NCBI GenBank assembly: GCA_020698575.1
Contig: CM036252.1
Span: forward strand, 2,365,915 to 2,429,914
Direction of reading: 5' to 3'
Length of the DNA stretch: 64,000 bases
Origin: Bostrychus sinensis
Lineage: Eukaryota; Chordata; Actinopteri; Gobiiformes; Eleotridae
The translations under genes were made by a program, and so were the position numbers. Below the pieces are notes generated by a model. It did no database searches. It saw only the letters and a list, made by a program, of their open reading frames with translations, and was not told the origin of the DNA. This document shows, in pieces, positions 34,870 to 47,300 of the stretch (position 1 is its first letter; each line of letters starts with the position of its first letter).

Positions 34870-36130
34870 AATTAGGCCATCATTGCCAGGAGATTTATTT
34901 GGTTTAAGTAATTTAATTTAATGGCATTATCAATTTCTTTAAGAGAGACTGGTTTATCACATAATTCTCTGTGAGTCTTTGAGAGTTCTTTTGTGTCCGT
35001 AAATGAATCAAAGTAGTTGCTGGCATGCAGTCGACTCGCAAAATGAGGAGGCATAGAGATGGCTGTAGAATTCAGAATTGCCCTCTGATCATCAGTAACT
35101 GTTTGTTTTTATTTGCTTGTTGCTTCTCCAGTCTAAAGAAATAGGTGAGTTCTGCTCTCCCTCCCTAATTCCCAGTTAGAGCTATATGCACTTTGTTCTT
35201 TTGTTTTGTTCCAATATTGGTTTATTAAATCTAAAAGAGCTGACACCTCATTGTACTTTAAGATAGAGCTGTTAAAGGAACAGTCCACCCTTTTTCCACA
35301 CTAAACTATGTTTCTCTCTGATCTTAGACGAGTTGATGTGTACCTCTCTGGTCTTTGTGCGTGCCCCGTGTGCCCTTTGCAGCCTGGGGAGCGACGCTAA
35401 TTTGTTAGCATTTAGCTTATCCCTATGGCTCAAGTAAGAAGCAACCAAGCTCTTCCACGTTTTCCTTATTTAAATACAGTTACGTGAGTAGTTACATGAC
35501 CCAAGTACAGTTACACAAAAATGAAAAGTGGGTACTATAATGTAAGGCGTAATAACACTTAAGGAGCACTTTTTCTCACTTCCGTCAACAGAACCAATGT
35601 GACCTGCAGTGGTAGAAGAGAGAATTTTTTTAGGAGTGAAGATATCACTGCACCGATGCCGAAGTGCTCCTAAAGTGTTATTACGCCTTACATTGTAGTA
35701 GTAGTATACACAGCATTAAAATCCTCTCCTAGAACAACATAGGAATTGAGGTTTTTAGCGAGCCAGTAAAGTGTCGATCCTCCAATGAGCTAAACAAGTC
35801 ACTGTTTTCACTGTAAATGAAATCCATAAACACTGACAATAATATACTTCACATTGTCCTTTTCTATTACCAGGAGGATGTAACGGCCTGTCCCGTCAGT
35901 TCTTTAAGTTCTTTAAGATACATACACCAGCTGAGTGTTCAGACCCGTGTGTTAGCCACAGATGCCCTCCCCACTGAGACTTCCAAAAACTACAGTCTGG
36001 TTCAGTCGAGTGTGATTCTTGTATAAAGCAGAAGTCTGTGTTGTGCTGTTTACAGTATAAGAATATGGCTTTACGTTTAATGAGATTTCTTAACCCTCTC
36101 ACAGTTAGGGAGATAATAGACAACGACATT
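34870..36130 (-). mobile_element. Broken L1-like LINE, minus strand
   Basis: The minus frame at 36129-35896 reads ISLTVRGLRNLIKRKA then FCFIQESHS, the amino end of an L1-type apurinic endonuclease domain (the QE pair holds the catalytic Glu). Next, near 35760-35715, comes a 'VVLGEDFN' motif of the same domain. After an inserted MITE, 35054-34872 reads 'LCDKPVSLKEIDNAIKLN', the region just before the reverse transcriptase. The rest of ORF2 is missing, and frames are broken. It is a dead, deleted copy. Confidence 0.7.
35276..35712. mobile_element. MITE-like palindromic insertion inside the L1-like element
   Basis: Starts GTTAAAGGAACAGTCCACCC, an opening I recognise from dispersed teleost non-autonomous DNA elements. 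It contains an imperfect 37-bp inverted repeat: 35534-35570 (ACTATAATGTAAGGCGTAAT...) against 35663-35700 (...ATTACGCCTTACATTGTAGT). It interrupts the endonuclease frame of the L1-like copy. Exact ends and target-site duplication are not certain. Confidence 0.55.
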
Positions 36131-36590
36131 ATGTTTTATTTAAAAAAAAAGATAAGAAAGAAACTAGTGCTAAACCAAGCCCCTTTAGTGTTGCACAAAT
36201 ATAAAATGAGGTAGATCTCTCTATAATCCTTCTGAGAGACTTTATAGCATACTGAGCTACAAACCTACTGCAATTACATACACCACTGAACAAGTAAGAG
36301 TAAGGCATCCTGTTTTAACTGGACATCACTTTTTATTCTTTAATTACTTAATTACTAAATCAGGTTCGGTATAAGTAGATTAAGGTATGGTGCTTCGTTT
36401 AATGGAAGCAACACAATAACCATGTGTTGACAGGTAAGAAAACAAAAACAACAAAAGGAGAAAGCATATTAACAGGCAGCTTCAAGTAGTTACCACATTT
36501 ACCTCTGATGTCAGCGTTGTCTTTAGGGTGGGAGCATTTCTCTTCCACCGACAAATGCTCAGCCACTGATAAAGAAGACTGGTTTATTCT
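36131..36590. other. Non-coding stretch, nothing recognised
   Basis: A/T-rich DNA between the L1-like remnant and array 6, without a supportable gene or repeat name. Confidence 0.4.
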
Positions 36591-37314
36591 CTAAACCAGG
36601 TCTAAACCAGGTCTAAACCAGGGCTAAACCAGGTCTAAACCAGGTCTAAACCAGGACTAAACCAGGTCTAAACCAGGACTAAACCAGGGCTAAACCAGGA
36701 CTAAACCAGGTCTAAACCAGGACTAAACCAGGTCTAAACCAGGTCTAAACCAGGTCTAAACCAGGTCTAAACCAGGTCTAAACCAGGTCTAAACCAGGAC
36801 TAAACCAGGGCTAAACCAGGGCTAAACCAGGTCTAAACCAGGTCTAAACCAGGACTAAACCAGGTCTAAACCAGGACTAAACCAGGGCTAAACCAGGGCT
36901 AAACCAGGTCTAAACCAGGTCTAAACCAGGACTAAACCAGGTCTAAACCAGGACTAAACCAGGGCTAAACCAGGACTAAACCAGGTCTAAACCAGGACTA
37001 AACCAGGTCTAAACCAGGTCTAAACCAGGTCTAAACCAGGTCTAAACCAGGTCTAAACCAGGACTAAACCAGGTCTAAACCAGGATTAAACCAGGACTAA
37101 ACCAGGTCTAAACCAGGTCTAAACCAGGTCTAAACCAGGTCTAAACCAGGACTAAACCAGGTCTAAACCAGGTCTAAACCAGGTCTAAACCAGGACTAAA
37201 CCAGGTCTAAACCAGGTCTAAACCAGGACTAAACCAGGACTAAACCAGGTCTAAACCAGGACTAAACCAGGTCTAAACCAGGACTAAACCAGGACTAAAC
37301 CAGGTCTGAACCAG
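36591..37314 (+). repeat. 11-bp minisatellite array 6 (CTAAACC orientation)
   Basis: 0.72 kb of AGGACTAAACC / AGGTCTAAACC with an AGGGCTAAACC variant confined to the left half. It lies about 1 kb past gene C's stop, on its 3' side. Confidence 0.97.
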
Positions 37315-38323
37315 AAATAAAATTAAAGTGAATCAGGACTTTAACTCCTAAATACCAGTAGAAGAACCCAGTGTCCCACAGCTTGAGAACCCCTGGTTTA
37401 AACTAAAACAAGATTTGCTCTGGAAACACCACAGAGAGTTACTCTTTTATTAGGGTTAGGGTTAACCCCCAGTAACAGTGATCTGAGAAAAGTGCAGTGC
37501 AAGAGAAGTTTACATTTAATTAAAATAAAGCTGCCCCTGAACAAAACCTGTGTCCAGAAATTATACAAAATACTTTCAAAAGTATTAACTCATGTTAGCG
37601 AAAGGTTCTAGCTCATGCTGCATTACATTGTTAAGCAAATACGATCCTGAGGAACCCTGGACCAGAGTCAGGGCTGACACTGTAGAGTCACAGACAGACG
37701 ACCTTTCACTCTCACATTCACTCACTGTGGGACACTGACAGTCTGCAGTTCACCTGGAGGCACCACAGGAACACACAGAGAGATCAGGAGTCAAACCCAC
37801 AACCTACAGACTCACAGAGGCTCTGACTTCTGATATAAGGCTTGTTTTAAACTGAACAAAGGCATTTTTGAAATAGTTTTGAGACATTAAGCAGTTTTGG
37901 TCCTGCCTATTTCAAAGAGAGGATGTAATGTTTCTCTTTTGTCTAAATATTCAAATATACAATTATAATTCACAGATTTTCTTTGCTCAGTGCAGACATT
38001 TTAACCCATGTGGCTCTTTAGCCCTGCTCTTGTGGCTCCTTGGGCATCTGACATCAAGTCATGTGAAGTCAATAAAAAGGAAAAAGTAGACACAACCTGC
38101 ATCTACATCATTCTGTCAATTTAAAACAAAACTTTCTCCCTGTTTTCCAGTCTATGCTAAACAGTTTTAGCCTCATTGTCCACGCAGTTGCATGCATGGA
38201 CTGATTAGAAAAGCCACCCATAAGGCAGATTTTAGTTATAGGCTCAGTGACTTTTGTGTTTGTACAGATTGAAATTTTGTATTCCTGGGAAAATTGGCTC
38301 CTTAGATTCAGAAAGCTGCAGAC
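37315..38323. other. 3' flank of gene C, no other gene recognised
   Basis: Non-coding on both strands as far as I can tell. A short (TTAGGG)2-like string near 37450 is too small to be a telomeric repeat. No close polyadenylation signal for gene C is clear. Confidence 0.4.
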
Positions 38324-41300
38324 TCAGTGGTTCCCAAAGTTTATGAGTCTGAACATTAGAGGGACGTCTGTACCACGAGTGTCCTCTTCATTTAGAGCTC
38401 TGTGTTCACTGAGAAAGTCCAACTGCTCAGAGTTTACTTTCTCATCCACCTCGGGCTTTTGTTTTCTCTTTTTATATAAAAAGACTCCAGCAGCAGAAAC
38501 AACCAAAACAAACACAACTGCAGCGATCAGACCCAGGACTCCATGTCCCAGTCCATCATTTATCTGATCTTCTCCAGCTTCATGTCCTGATGATGATCCT
38601 TCAGCTGAGAAAAGAAAAAACATTAAAGCGTGATCTCCAGAAACATCTTCAGTGTTTCTGCTCCTGTCTCAGTTTGTCTCTGTGCTTCTCTTCCCTCTGT
38701 CTCAGTTTGTCTCTGTGTCCTGGATCAGAGCTGCTCCTCTGACTCTGAAACTCTGAGATTGTGTCTGAACCAGAACAAAACAGATTCCTGACCCACCAGT
38801 TGAGAACCCCTGCTGTGGTCTGTATCCTGAGTTAACCCTGACTTAGTCTGGTCCTGGCTCTAACCCTGGACTGGCTGGACGTCCTGTTGTCTTCAGTCCT
38901 TTACCCCGGTCTCACTGTGGACCAGGCCCAGAGCTGAGGCTTTACTCCACACAAACACTCACTACACTTCTTACATGGGACACTCCTGCTTTATCTGGGA
39001 CCATCCTGCTTTATCTGGGACCATCCTGCTTTATCTGGGACCGTCCTGCTTTATCTGGGACACTCCTGCTTTATCTGGGACCGTCCTGCTTTATCTGGGA
39101 CCGTCCTGCTTTATCTGGGACACTCCTGCTTTATCTGGGACACTCCTGCTTTATCTGGGACCGTCCTGCTTTATCTGGGACCGTCCTGCTTTATCTGGGA
39201 CCATCCTGCTTTATCTGGGACACTCCTGCTTTATCTGGGACCGTCCTGCTTTATCTGGGACCATCCTGCTTTATCTGGGACACTCCTGCTTTATCTGGGA
39301 CACTCCTGCTTTATCTGGGACCGTCCTGCTTTATCTGGGACCGTCCTGCTTTATCTGGGACCGTCCTGCTTTATCTGGGACCGTCCTGCTTTATCTGGGA
39401 CCCTCCTGCTTTATCTGGGACCGTCCTGCTTTATCTGGGACCATCCTGCTTTATCTGGGACCATCCTGCTTTATCTGGGACACTCCTGCTTTATCTGGGA
39501 CCGTCCTGCTTTATCTGGGACCGTCCTGCTTTATCTGGGACCATCCTGCTTTATCTGGGACCGTCCTGCTTTATCTGGGACCATCCTGCTTTATCTGGGA
39601 CACTCCTGCTTTATCTGGGACCGTCCTGCTTTATCTGGGACCGTCCTGCTTTATCTGGGACCGTCCTGCTTTATCTGGGACCGTCCTGCTTTATCTGGGA
39701 CCGTCCTGCTTTATCTGGGACCGTCCTGCTTTATCTGGGACCGTCCTGCTTTATCTGGGACACTCCTGCTTTATCTGGGACCATCCTGCTTTATCTGGGA
39801 CACTCCTGCTTTATCTGGGACCATCCTGCTTTATCTGGGACCATCCTGCTTTATCTGGGACCGTCCTGCTTTATCTGGGACCGTCCTGCTTTATCTGGGA
39901 CCGTCCTGCTTTATCTGGGACCGTCCTGCTTTATCTGGGACACTCCTGCTTTATCTGGGACCATCCTGCTTTATCTGGGACACTCCTGCTTTATCTGGGA
40001 CACTCCTGCTTTATCTGGGACCATCCTGCTTTATCTGGGACCATCCTGCTTTATCTGGGACCGTCCTGCTTTATCTGGGACCGTCCTGCTTTATCTGGGA
40101 CCGTCCTGCTTTATCTGGGACCGTCCTGCTTTATCTGGGACACTCCTGCTTTATCTGGGACCATCCTGCTTTATCTGGGACACTCCTGCTTTATCTGGGA
40201 CCATCCTGCTTTATCTGGGACCATCCTGCTTTATCTGGGACCGTCCTGCTTTATCTGGGACCGTCCTGCTTTATCTGGGACCGTCCTGCTTTATCTGGGA
40301 CCGTCCTGCTTTATCTGGGACCGTCCTGCTTTATCTGGGACACTCCTGCTTTATCTGGGACCATCCTGCTTTATCTGGGACACTCCTGCTTTATCTGGGA
40401 CACTCCTGCTTTATCTGGGACCATCCTGCTTTATCTGGGACCATCCTGCTTTATCTGGGACCGTCCTGCTTTATCTGGGACCGTCCTGCTTTATCTGGGA
40501 CCGTCCTGCTTTATCTGGGACACTCCTGCTTTATCTGGGACCGTCCTGCTTTATCTGGGACCGTCCTGCTTTATCTGGGACACTCCTGCTTTATCTGGGA
40601 CCATCCTGCTTTATCTGGGACCGTCCTGCTTTATCTGGGACCGTCCTGCTTTATCTGGGACCGTCCTGCTTTATCTGGGACCATCCTGCTTTATCTGGGA
40701 CCATCCTGCTTTATCTGGGACCGTCCTGCTTTATCTGGGACCGTCCTGCTTTATCTGGGACACTCCTGCTTTATCTGGGACCGTCCTGCTTTATCTGGGA
40801 CCGTCCTGCTTTATCTGGGACCGTCCTGCTTTATCTGGGACCGTCCTGCTTTATTTGGACAAACTCACCTGTGACATTCAGAGTAACAGATCTGATCAGT
40901 TTGGGAACAGCTCTCTTCTGACGAGACTTGACAAACCTACACTCATAAACTCCAGAGTCATTGAGCTGAGTGTTGCTCAGGATCAGGGACAAGTTTCCAT
41001 TTTTCAGTTCAGGATCAGCCACAGCAGCACGGTTCTTAAACTGTGGATCTTGTTCATCAGGATCGAGTCTGCCGCCGCGGAAGACGAGCACATTTAACAC
41101 TTTTAAGCCACTTTTTGTCCACTCTACAGTGACCTTTCTGATGTCTTGAATCTCCTCAGTGATGCAGGGCAGAGTGACGTTGTCTCCTTCAGAGACTTCC
41201 AGTGTCTCCTGGGAGAAAGCTGAAAAATACAGAGAACAGTTACAACCTGTCCACTTCAGACAATAATAAAAGATTATTAATACTTTTGTATTTTCAGAAA

Positions 41301-44300
41301 CAAAGATGTTGGAGACAGTAGAGCACATCTACAAACCGTCCCCTAGAGGGAACTAGAGGGTTCTGTCTGTGTTCTGAGGAGTTCTGAGATATTTAGGTTT
41401 AAAGTTTTGACAATAAAAATTACAAAACTGTTATGAGGAACACATTTCTTTAATACATGGGATTTAAAGGTAGCCTAAAGAAATTGTAAATATACAGTTT
41501 CAAAGTCTTTAAAACATTTGAAGTGGGACTTTGAGGAACTGGTATTTTGCAGATCCCAAAATTATGTTGGAATAAGGTTTTATCTTACAAAACATACAGA
41601 AATCAATAAGTTATATTTCAGCAGTAAAGTTATTTTTATCATATAAATGTTTTTAAGAATACTTCACTCATTTGAAAGTAAAATGCAACACTTTGACATT
41701 TTTTAACATAGAATGTGTTGGTATTCAAAGTGTTTAAAGGTGAAATATGTTATTCTTTTTTACATTATGTTTTTACTTTTCCAATGTATAAATAATAGAT
41801 TAAAGTTAACTTATGCTCCACATTTTTCATATTTTCAGCTCTTATTCTCCAGACTTTTGGTGTCTGCTCTAATGTTGCTCCTACAGTTCCAGGATAAATA
41901 GCCCAAAATATTCATAAAACAGAATGAACCTCATAATAAAAATGAATATAATGTCCAGATGATAGTGAACAAATAAATTCAAGGTATAAACAGAAGTCAT
42001 CATGAAGTGCCTCTTATCTTAGTTACAGCTAAACTACACAACTTTGTGTTAGCATTTTATTGTTAGTTAAATTTCAGTTCATTCTGTGTTCTGATTGGTT
42101 CAGAGAGATAGACCCTTATAGCACCAAATGAAGGTTTGACATTGCACAGAACTTTTGTTTACCCAGATAAAAAAACACCCAACAATGAATAAAACTGTAA
42201 AAAAAAAAAAACTTGATATAGTGTAGGTAAGGTATCCAGGAGCAAGAATAAATGTATATAACTCAATTTTGACAAAAATGTCATGAAATAAAACAAAGTA
42301 GTGACAGATGGATTTCTTTTTGGAGTAGAGATCTAGAGAGCTTGTTCAATACTTTCCAGACCCTAAAGCAGCAGCCATCAAACAGATTTTTACAGTTTCT
42401 ATAAGTGTGCCCTAAACTATCTGGAAAAATGGTATAACAGCAGTTTTCACAAACAAGAGTCTGTCCTGTGCCTGAAGACGGAAATCACTTTCTCTCAGTG
42501 ATGTAATGTTACAGAGACGCTCCAGATAAATGATAAACTGGACATGGATGGACTCCATGAAGACTTCTGTGTCAGACTGCTATGCCACCAGGAGGTTGTG
42601 AAGAGAACAGGCGCTGTGGTGGAGAAGTGGACAGCACTGCTCCAAGGCACAAACACAACAAATCTGACTGCACTTTCTCTTCAGCATCTCTGGAAACAAT
42701 GCATCTGTGGAAATCATGTTCTCTCTAATGACAGCGGCATGGACTGATCAATGAAACAGGCGTTCAGTGGATCAAACCTGACGTCCTGGGACATCAGGAC
42801 TCAGCTCTGTTAAACTGTGGCCTGTTTCAGAACAAAAGAAGCAGACTTGAACCTCAGGCCTCCTTCACCCACTCACAAAACTCACACTCTCCTCTATGTG
42901 TGCTGCTCGGGGCAGTGAGATAACAAATAACAACAAAAAACAACAAATAACAACAAATAACAACAAATAACAAGTGTGTTTATAAAAATCAGCACTGAGC
43001 TCCTGTTCCAGAGGAATCTTCCACAGAAGTCTCTCAGAAAACTGAGGCTAGAGTTACCTTAAACCAGTCACACTGAGCTAACTCCACTCACACTGAGCTA
43101 ACTCCACTCACACTGAGCTAACTCCAGTCACACTGAGCTAACTCCACTCACACTGAGCTAACTCCAGTCACACTGAGCTAACTCCACTCACACTGAGCTA
43201 ACTCCAGTCACACTGAGCTAACTCCACTCACACTGAGCTAACTCCAGTCACACTGAGCTAACTCCACTCACACTGAGCTAACTCCAGTCACATTGAGCTA
43301 ACTCCAGTCACATTGAGCTAACTCCAGTCACACTGAGCTAACTCCACTCACACTGAGCTAACTCCAGTCACACTGAGCTAACTCCACTCACACTGAGCTA
43401 ACTCCAGTCACATTGAGCTAACTCCAGTCACATTGAGCTAACTCCAGTCACATTGAGCTAACTCCAGTCAGACTGAGCTAACTCCAGTCACATTGAGCTA
43501 ACTCCAGTCAGACTGAGCTAACTCTGAGCTAGATGATGGCGCCAGCAGTGTGCACGGCGCTCCGTCTCCCAGCCCTGCTTGGGGTTCTGCTCATTGTATG
43601 GATTTGTGTATATTTTCCAAATATCTCAGCTACGCCTGTGTATGATCGTCAGTTATTGTTAAATATCAGAGCATCTCAAGAAACTCTTTTAAAACTCTGT
43701 ATTGTTCAACATTCCTCATGTCCACCTCCACCACTGCTAGCATCAGTACTGAGTAAGCTTCACTTTGGCCTCATAGTCCACTGCATTCAGGATCACTGTG
43801 CATCTACCTTTGTCTGCTGGCAGAATGTTGATGCTGTGGTCCTTCTCCAGCGCTGTTAAAGCCTTCCTTTATTCTGAGGTAAGATTAAAAGAAGGTGGTT
43901 TAGCACTGGAAAGGGCAGCTGAGACTCTGAGCCTTGAGGCCAAAGTGAACAGCTTACTCAGTGATGCTACCACCTATGAGACACTGAGGAGAGATCCAAC
44001 CAGTGGCTACAAGAAGAAGGTTATAGACTGTTTACAGAAGCTGGAGAAAGATCAAGTAATTGACAAGCAACTGTATTACAGACTATACCCGGGGGACGCC
44101 ATTCCCTGCATTTATGGCCTCCATAAAATTCACAAGGAGGGAATACCACTCAGACCCATTGTCAGCAGCACAGACTCTATCACTTACAACTTAGCTAAAC
44201 ACCTGGCTTCAATCCTGGCCCCTCTTGTTGGCAACACAGAGCATCATGTTAGGAATTCACAAGACTTTGCCAACAAAGTCAAACATCTCCAGCTGGATTC

Positions 44301-47300
44301 TGATGAGACTATTGTGTCTTATGATGTGACATCGCTGTTCACCTGCAGCCCCACCACAGAGGCAGTAACGGCTGTGAGGATGAGACTGCTTCAAGATGGA
44401 GAACTGCAAGAGAGGACAAACCTGACACCGGACCACATCTGCCAACTACTGGAGGTGTGTCTCAACACCACATATTTCCAGTTCAGAGGAAACTTCTACA
44501 GGCAAAAACACGGCTGTGCTATGGGCTCCCCAGTCTCCCCCATTGTGGCTCATCTGTACATGGAGGAAGTTGAGAGGAGAGCTCTTGACTCATTTCCAGG
44601 TTCAACTCCTAGTCACTGGTTCAGATATGTGGATGACACCTGGGTGAAGATCAAAATCCAGGAAGTGGAAGCTTTCACAAGGCATATTAATGCTGTGGAC
44701 CAGAACATCAAGTTCACTCGTGAGGATGCCACGGAGAACAGCCTAGCCTTCTTAGACTGTGCAGTTATCATTGGAGAAGACAGGCGGCTCCATGTGGAAG
44801 TGTACAGGAAGCCCACTCACACAGACCAGTACCTGTTATTTGATTCAAACCACCCACTACAGCACAAACTCGGTGTGATCAGGACACTGCAGCACAGAGC
44901 CCAAGAGGTTCCCACAAGCTCGGAGGGAAGGAGGAAAGAAGAGCTACATGTCCGCCAAGCCCTCAGAACCTGTGGATATCCCAACTGGGCCTTCTCCAAA
45001 TCCCAAAGGACAAGAAAACAGGACAGGAAAGAACAGGAGCAAGAGCCAAAAAGGAGCAACATAGTCATTCCCTACATCTCCGGCCTATCTGAGAAACTTA
45101 AAAGGATTTTTAGCCAACATAACATCCGGGTTTATTTCAAACCTGTTAATACTCTCAGACAAAAACTGGTTCACCCCAAGGACAAAATTCCCAGTTACAA
45201 ACAGAGCAATGTTGTGTACTCCATCCACTACAGTGAGAACTGTAATGAACAGTACATTGCAGAAACCAAACAACCTCTGCACAAGCGGTTATACCAACAC
45301 CGCAGAGCCAACTCCAGTGGACCAGAATCTGCAGTACACCTCCACCTGAAGGCCACAAACCACTCCTTTGAGGACAGTGAGGTCCGAATCTTAGCCAGAG
45401 AGAAAGGATGGTTTGAGCGAGGAGTGAAAGAAGCAATCTTTGTCAAAAAAGATAAACCTTCTTTAAACAGAAATGGTGGTCTCAGATACAACCTTCCTTC
45501 TGTCTACAACAGTCTCCTGAAACCCAAACAAAACAAACCAGTTTCACTCAGGTCATTTACATCTGAAGGAGCTGCCCAGGCCCAGGAGGGTTAACCACTC
45601 TGCCACTCACTCCAGCTGAGGACAAAGGACTCCTAACGACCCGAAACCACTCAGGCTATTCATGGTCACATTGACCAATAGAATTTAGTTTCAGGTCTAA
45701 ACTCCTCCTTCCTAGAAGAATATAAACCAGCTCTCACAAGTTCATTTCAGAATTGAGAAAGCCTCTTGGATCAGAGGTGAAACGTTTTCTACTTGAAAAA
45801 TCCAATCCAGATGACTGCTTTTTTAACTTTTTGTTGCGATTGTAGTGACCGAGGGTAGAGGAAGGGGGCATTAGTTTAATGCAACGCCAGTACCCAGACT
45901 ATAATAGGGTACAATGCATGAGTTCGCAGAGCTGAGTATGACAGAGACATAAAATTACAAATATACCAGTTTTATTAATAGTTTGGCTGAATTACACAAA
46001 TATAATATTAATACCGGTAAAATAGGCCTTTTACACACTCACACATACATCCACCTAAAACAATAAAATATCAGCCTGGCAGAATGGTATCACCATGACC
46101 AATCAGCAGCAGTAAAACTGTCCATAAAGCGCGAAACGGTGTACTTTACCCTGTGCATCAGAGCCGAATTCTCACTGAACCCCGAATCCAGGAAAACCCC
46201 CGCAGGTCCACACCATCCCCGCCCGAGCCAGCCGCAGAACGACAGCGGAGACGACCAGAGGGCAACACGGGAGGATTAATCCTAAAAATCGTGGTATCCA
46301 AAGGGGAGGCCCGCTTGACATTTATTCAATCCCGCAAATCCAAACAAATGCGCGCTCACGCTGTAGAGAAGGAGGAGCGCAAATGACAAGGACGCCACAC
46401 GCAAACTTCTTAAGTGGCTAATGTACCGAGTCGGAGGACCCGACATGAACCTCGTGCACGCGCCCTGCACCCCAGAAGATCACTTTAATGTATTGCAGAG
46501 TGCACCGCACGAGCCGGGAGTTAACCCAAGATGAATCTCATGCACGCGCTCCAACGCCAGGTGTCGATTCAACACGTAACACAAAGTGCAGATCACTGGG
46601 CTTTAGGCCTGTAACAAGTGATCTATCAAAGTTTGAAACGACGCAGGCCGACAACGAGCACAGCTCCTGGGCTCCACAATGCAGGTGACGTCAGAGGCGA
46701 GCAAAAGGTCGCCCCAGGTGAGGAGACCTCCTTTTAATGATGCCGGTCACGTGATCTACTTAACAGATGTGCGCGTACCACCACACGATGCAATTACCCT
46801 GGATGAGTGAGAGTCTTCACAGACATATATTAATTTAAATAAATATTCATCAAATTCAACATAAACAAGAACACACAGGTACAGACTGATTAAATGATTA
46901 AATAAGTGACACTGACTGACAGGAGACAAAGGGTCACACAGAACAGAGGAACTGCTGTGCATTTTCAGGTTTTCCAAAAAGTCAGGACACTCAACATTTC
47001 CTAAAGCATGTTTGCAGTCGCTAATGTAAAAGTACTGTGTTCAAAAATCAGTTTAGGATGAGAATTAGATACAGGCTCCACTGTATTCTGATTCATGCAG
47101 TAAATATTTAATTTAACTTTGGCCTAAATCCTGAACTCTTGCTCGGCACTCAGCATTTTTTTTTTTTTTTTAGTAACTCATCTTTATTGTCTTGCTGCTA
47201 TTGTGTCTTTAACTTATTTAATTTATGATACTAACATAATAGTGTTTTTATGCTTAATGTGTGTGTGACTATGAAATGTGTATGGTGCAAGCCAAAGACA

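Noticed and set aside
37449..37468. Interstitial telomere repeat (TTAGGG)
   Set aside because: Only about two units; chance level.
38975..40921. 648-residue open frame across the 20-bp array
   Set aside because: The 20-bp unit rotates through all three frames without a stop, so the frame is an automatic result of the repeat. It has no signal or domain, and the array is intronic to gene C on the other strand.
46153..46386. 77-residue open frame in CpG-rich DNA, first suspected to be a gene or CpG-island promoter
   Set aside because: It lies wholly inside the TG...CA segment with CGAT target duplication, better explained as a solo LTR; no domain is recognised.
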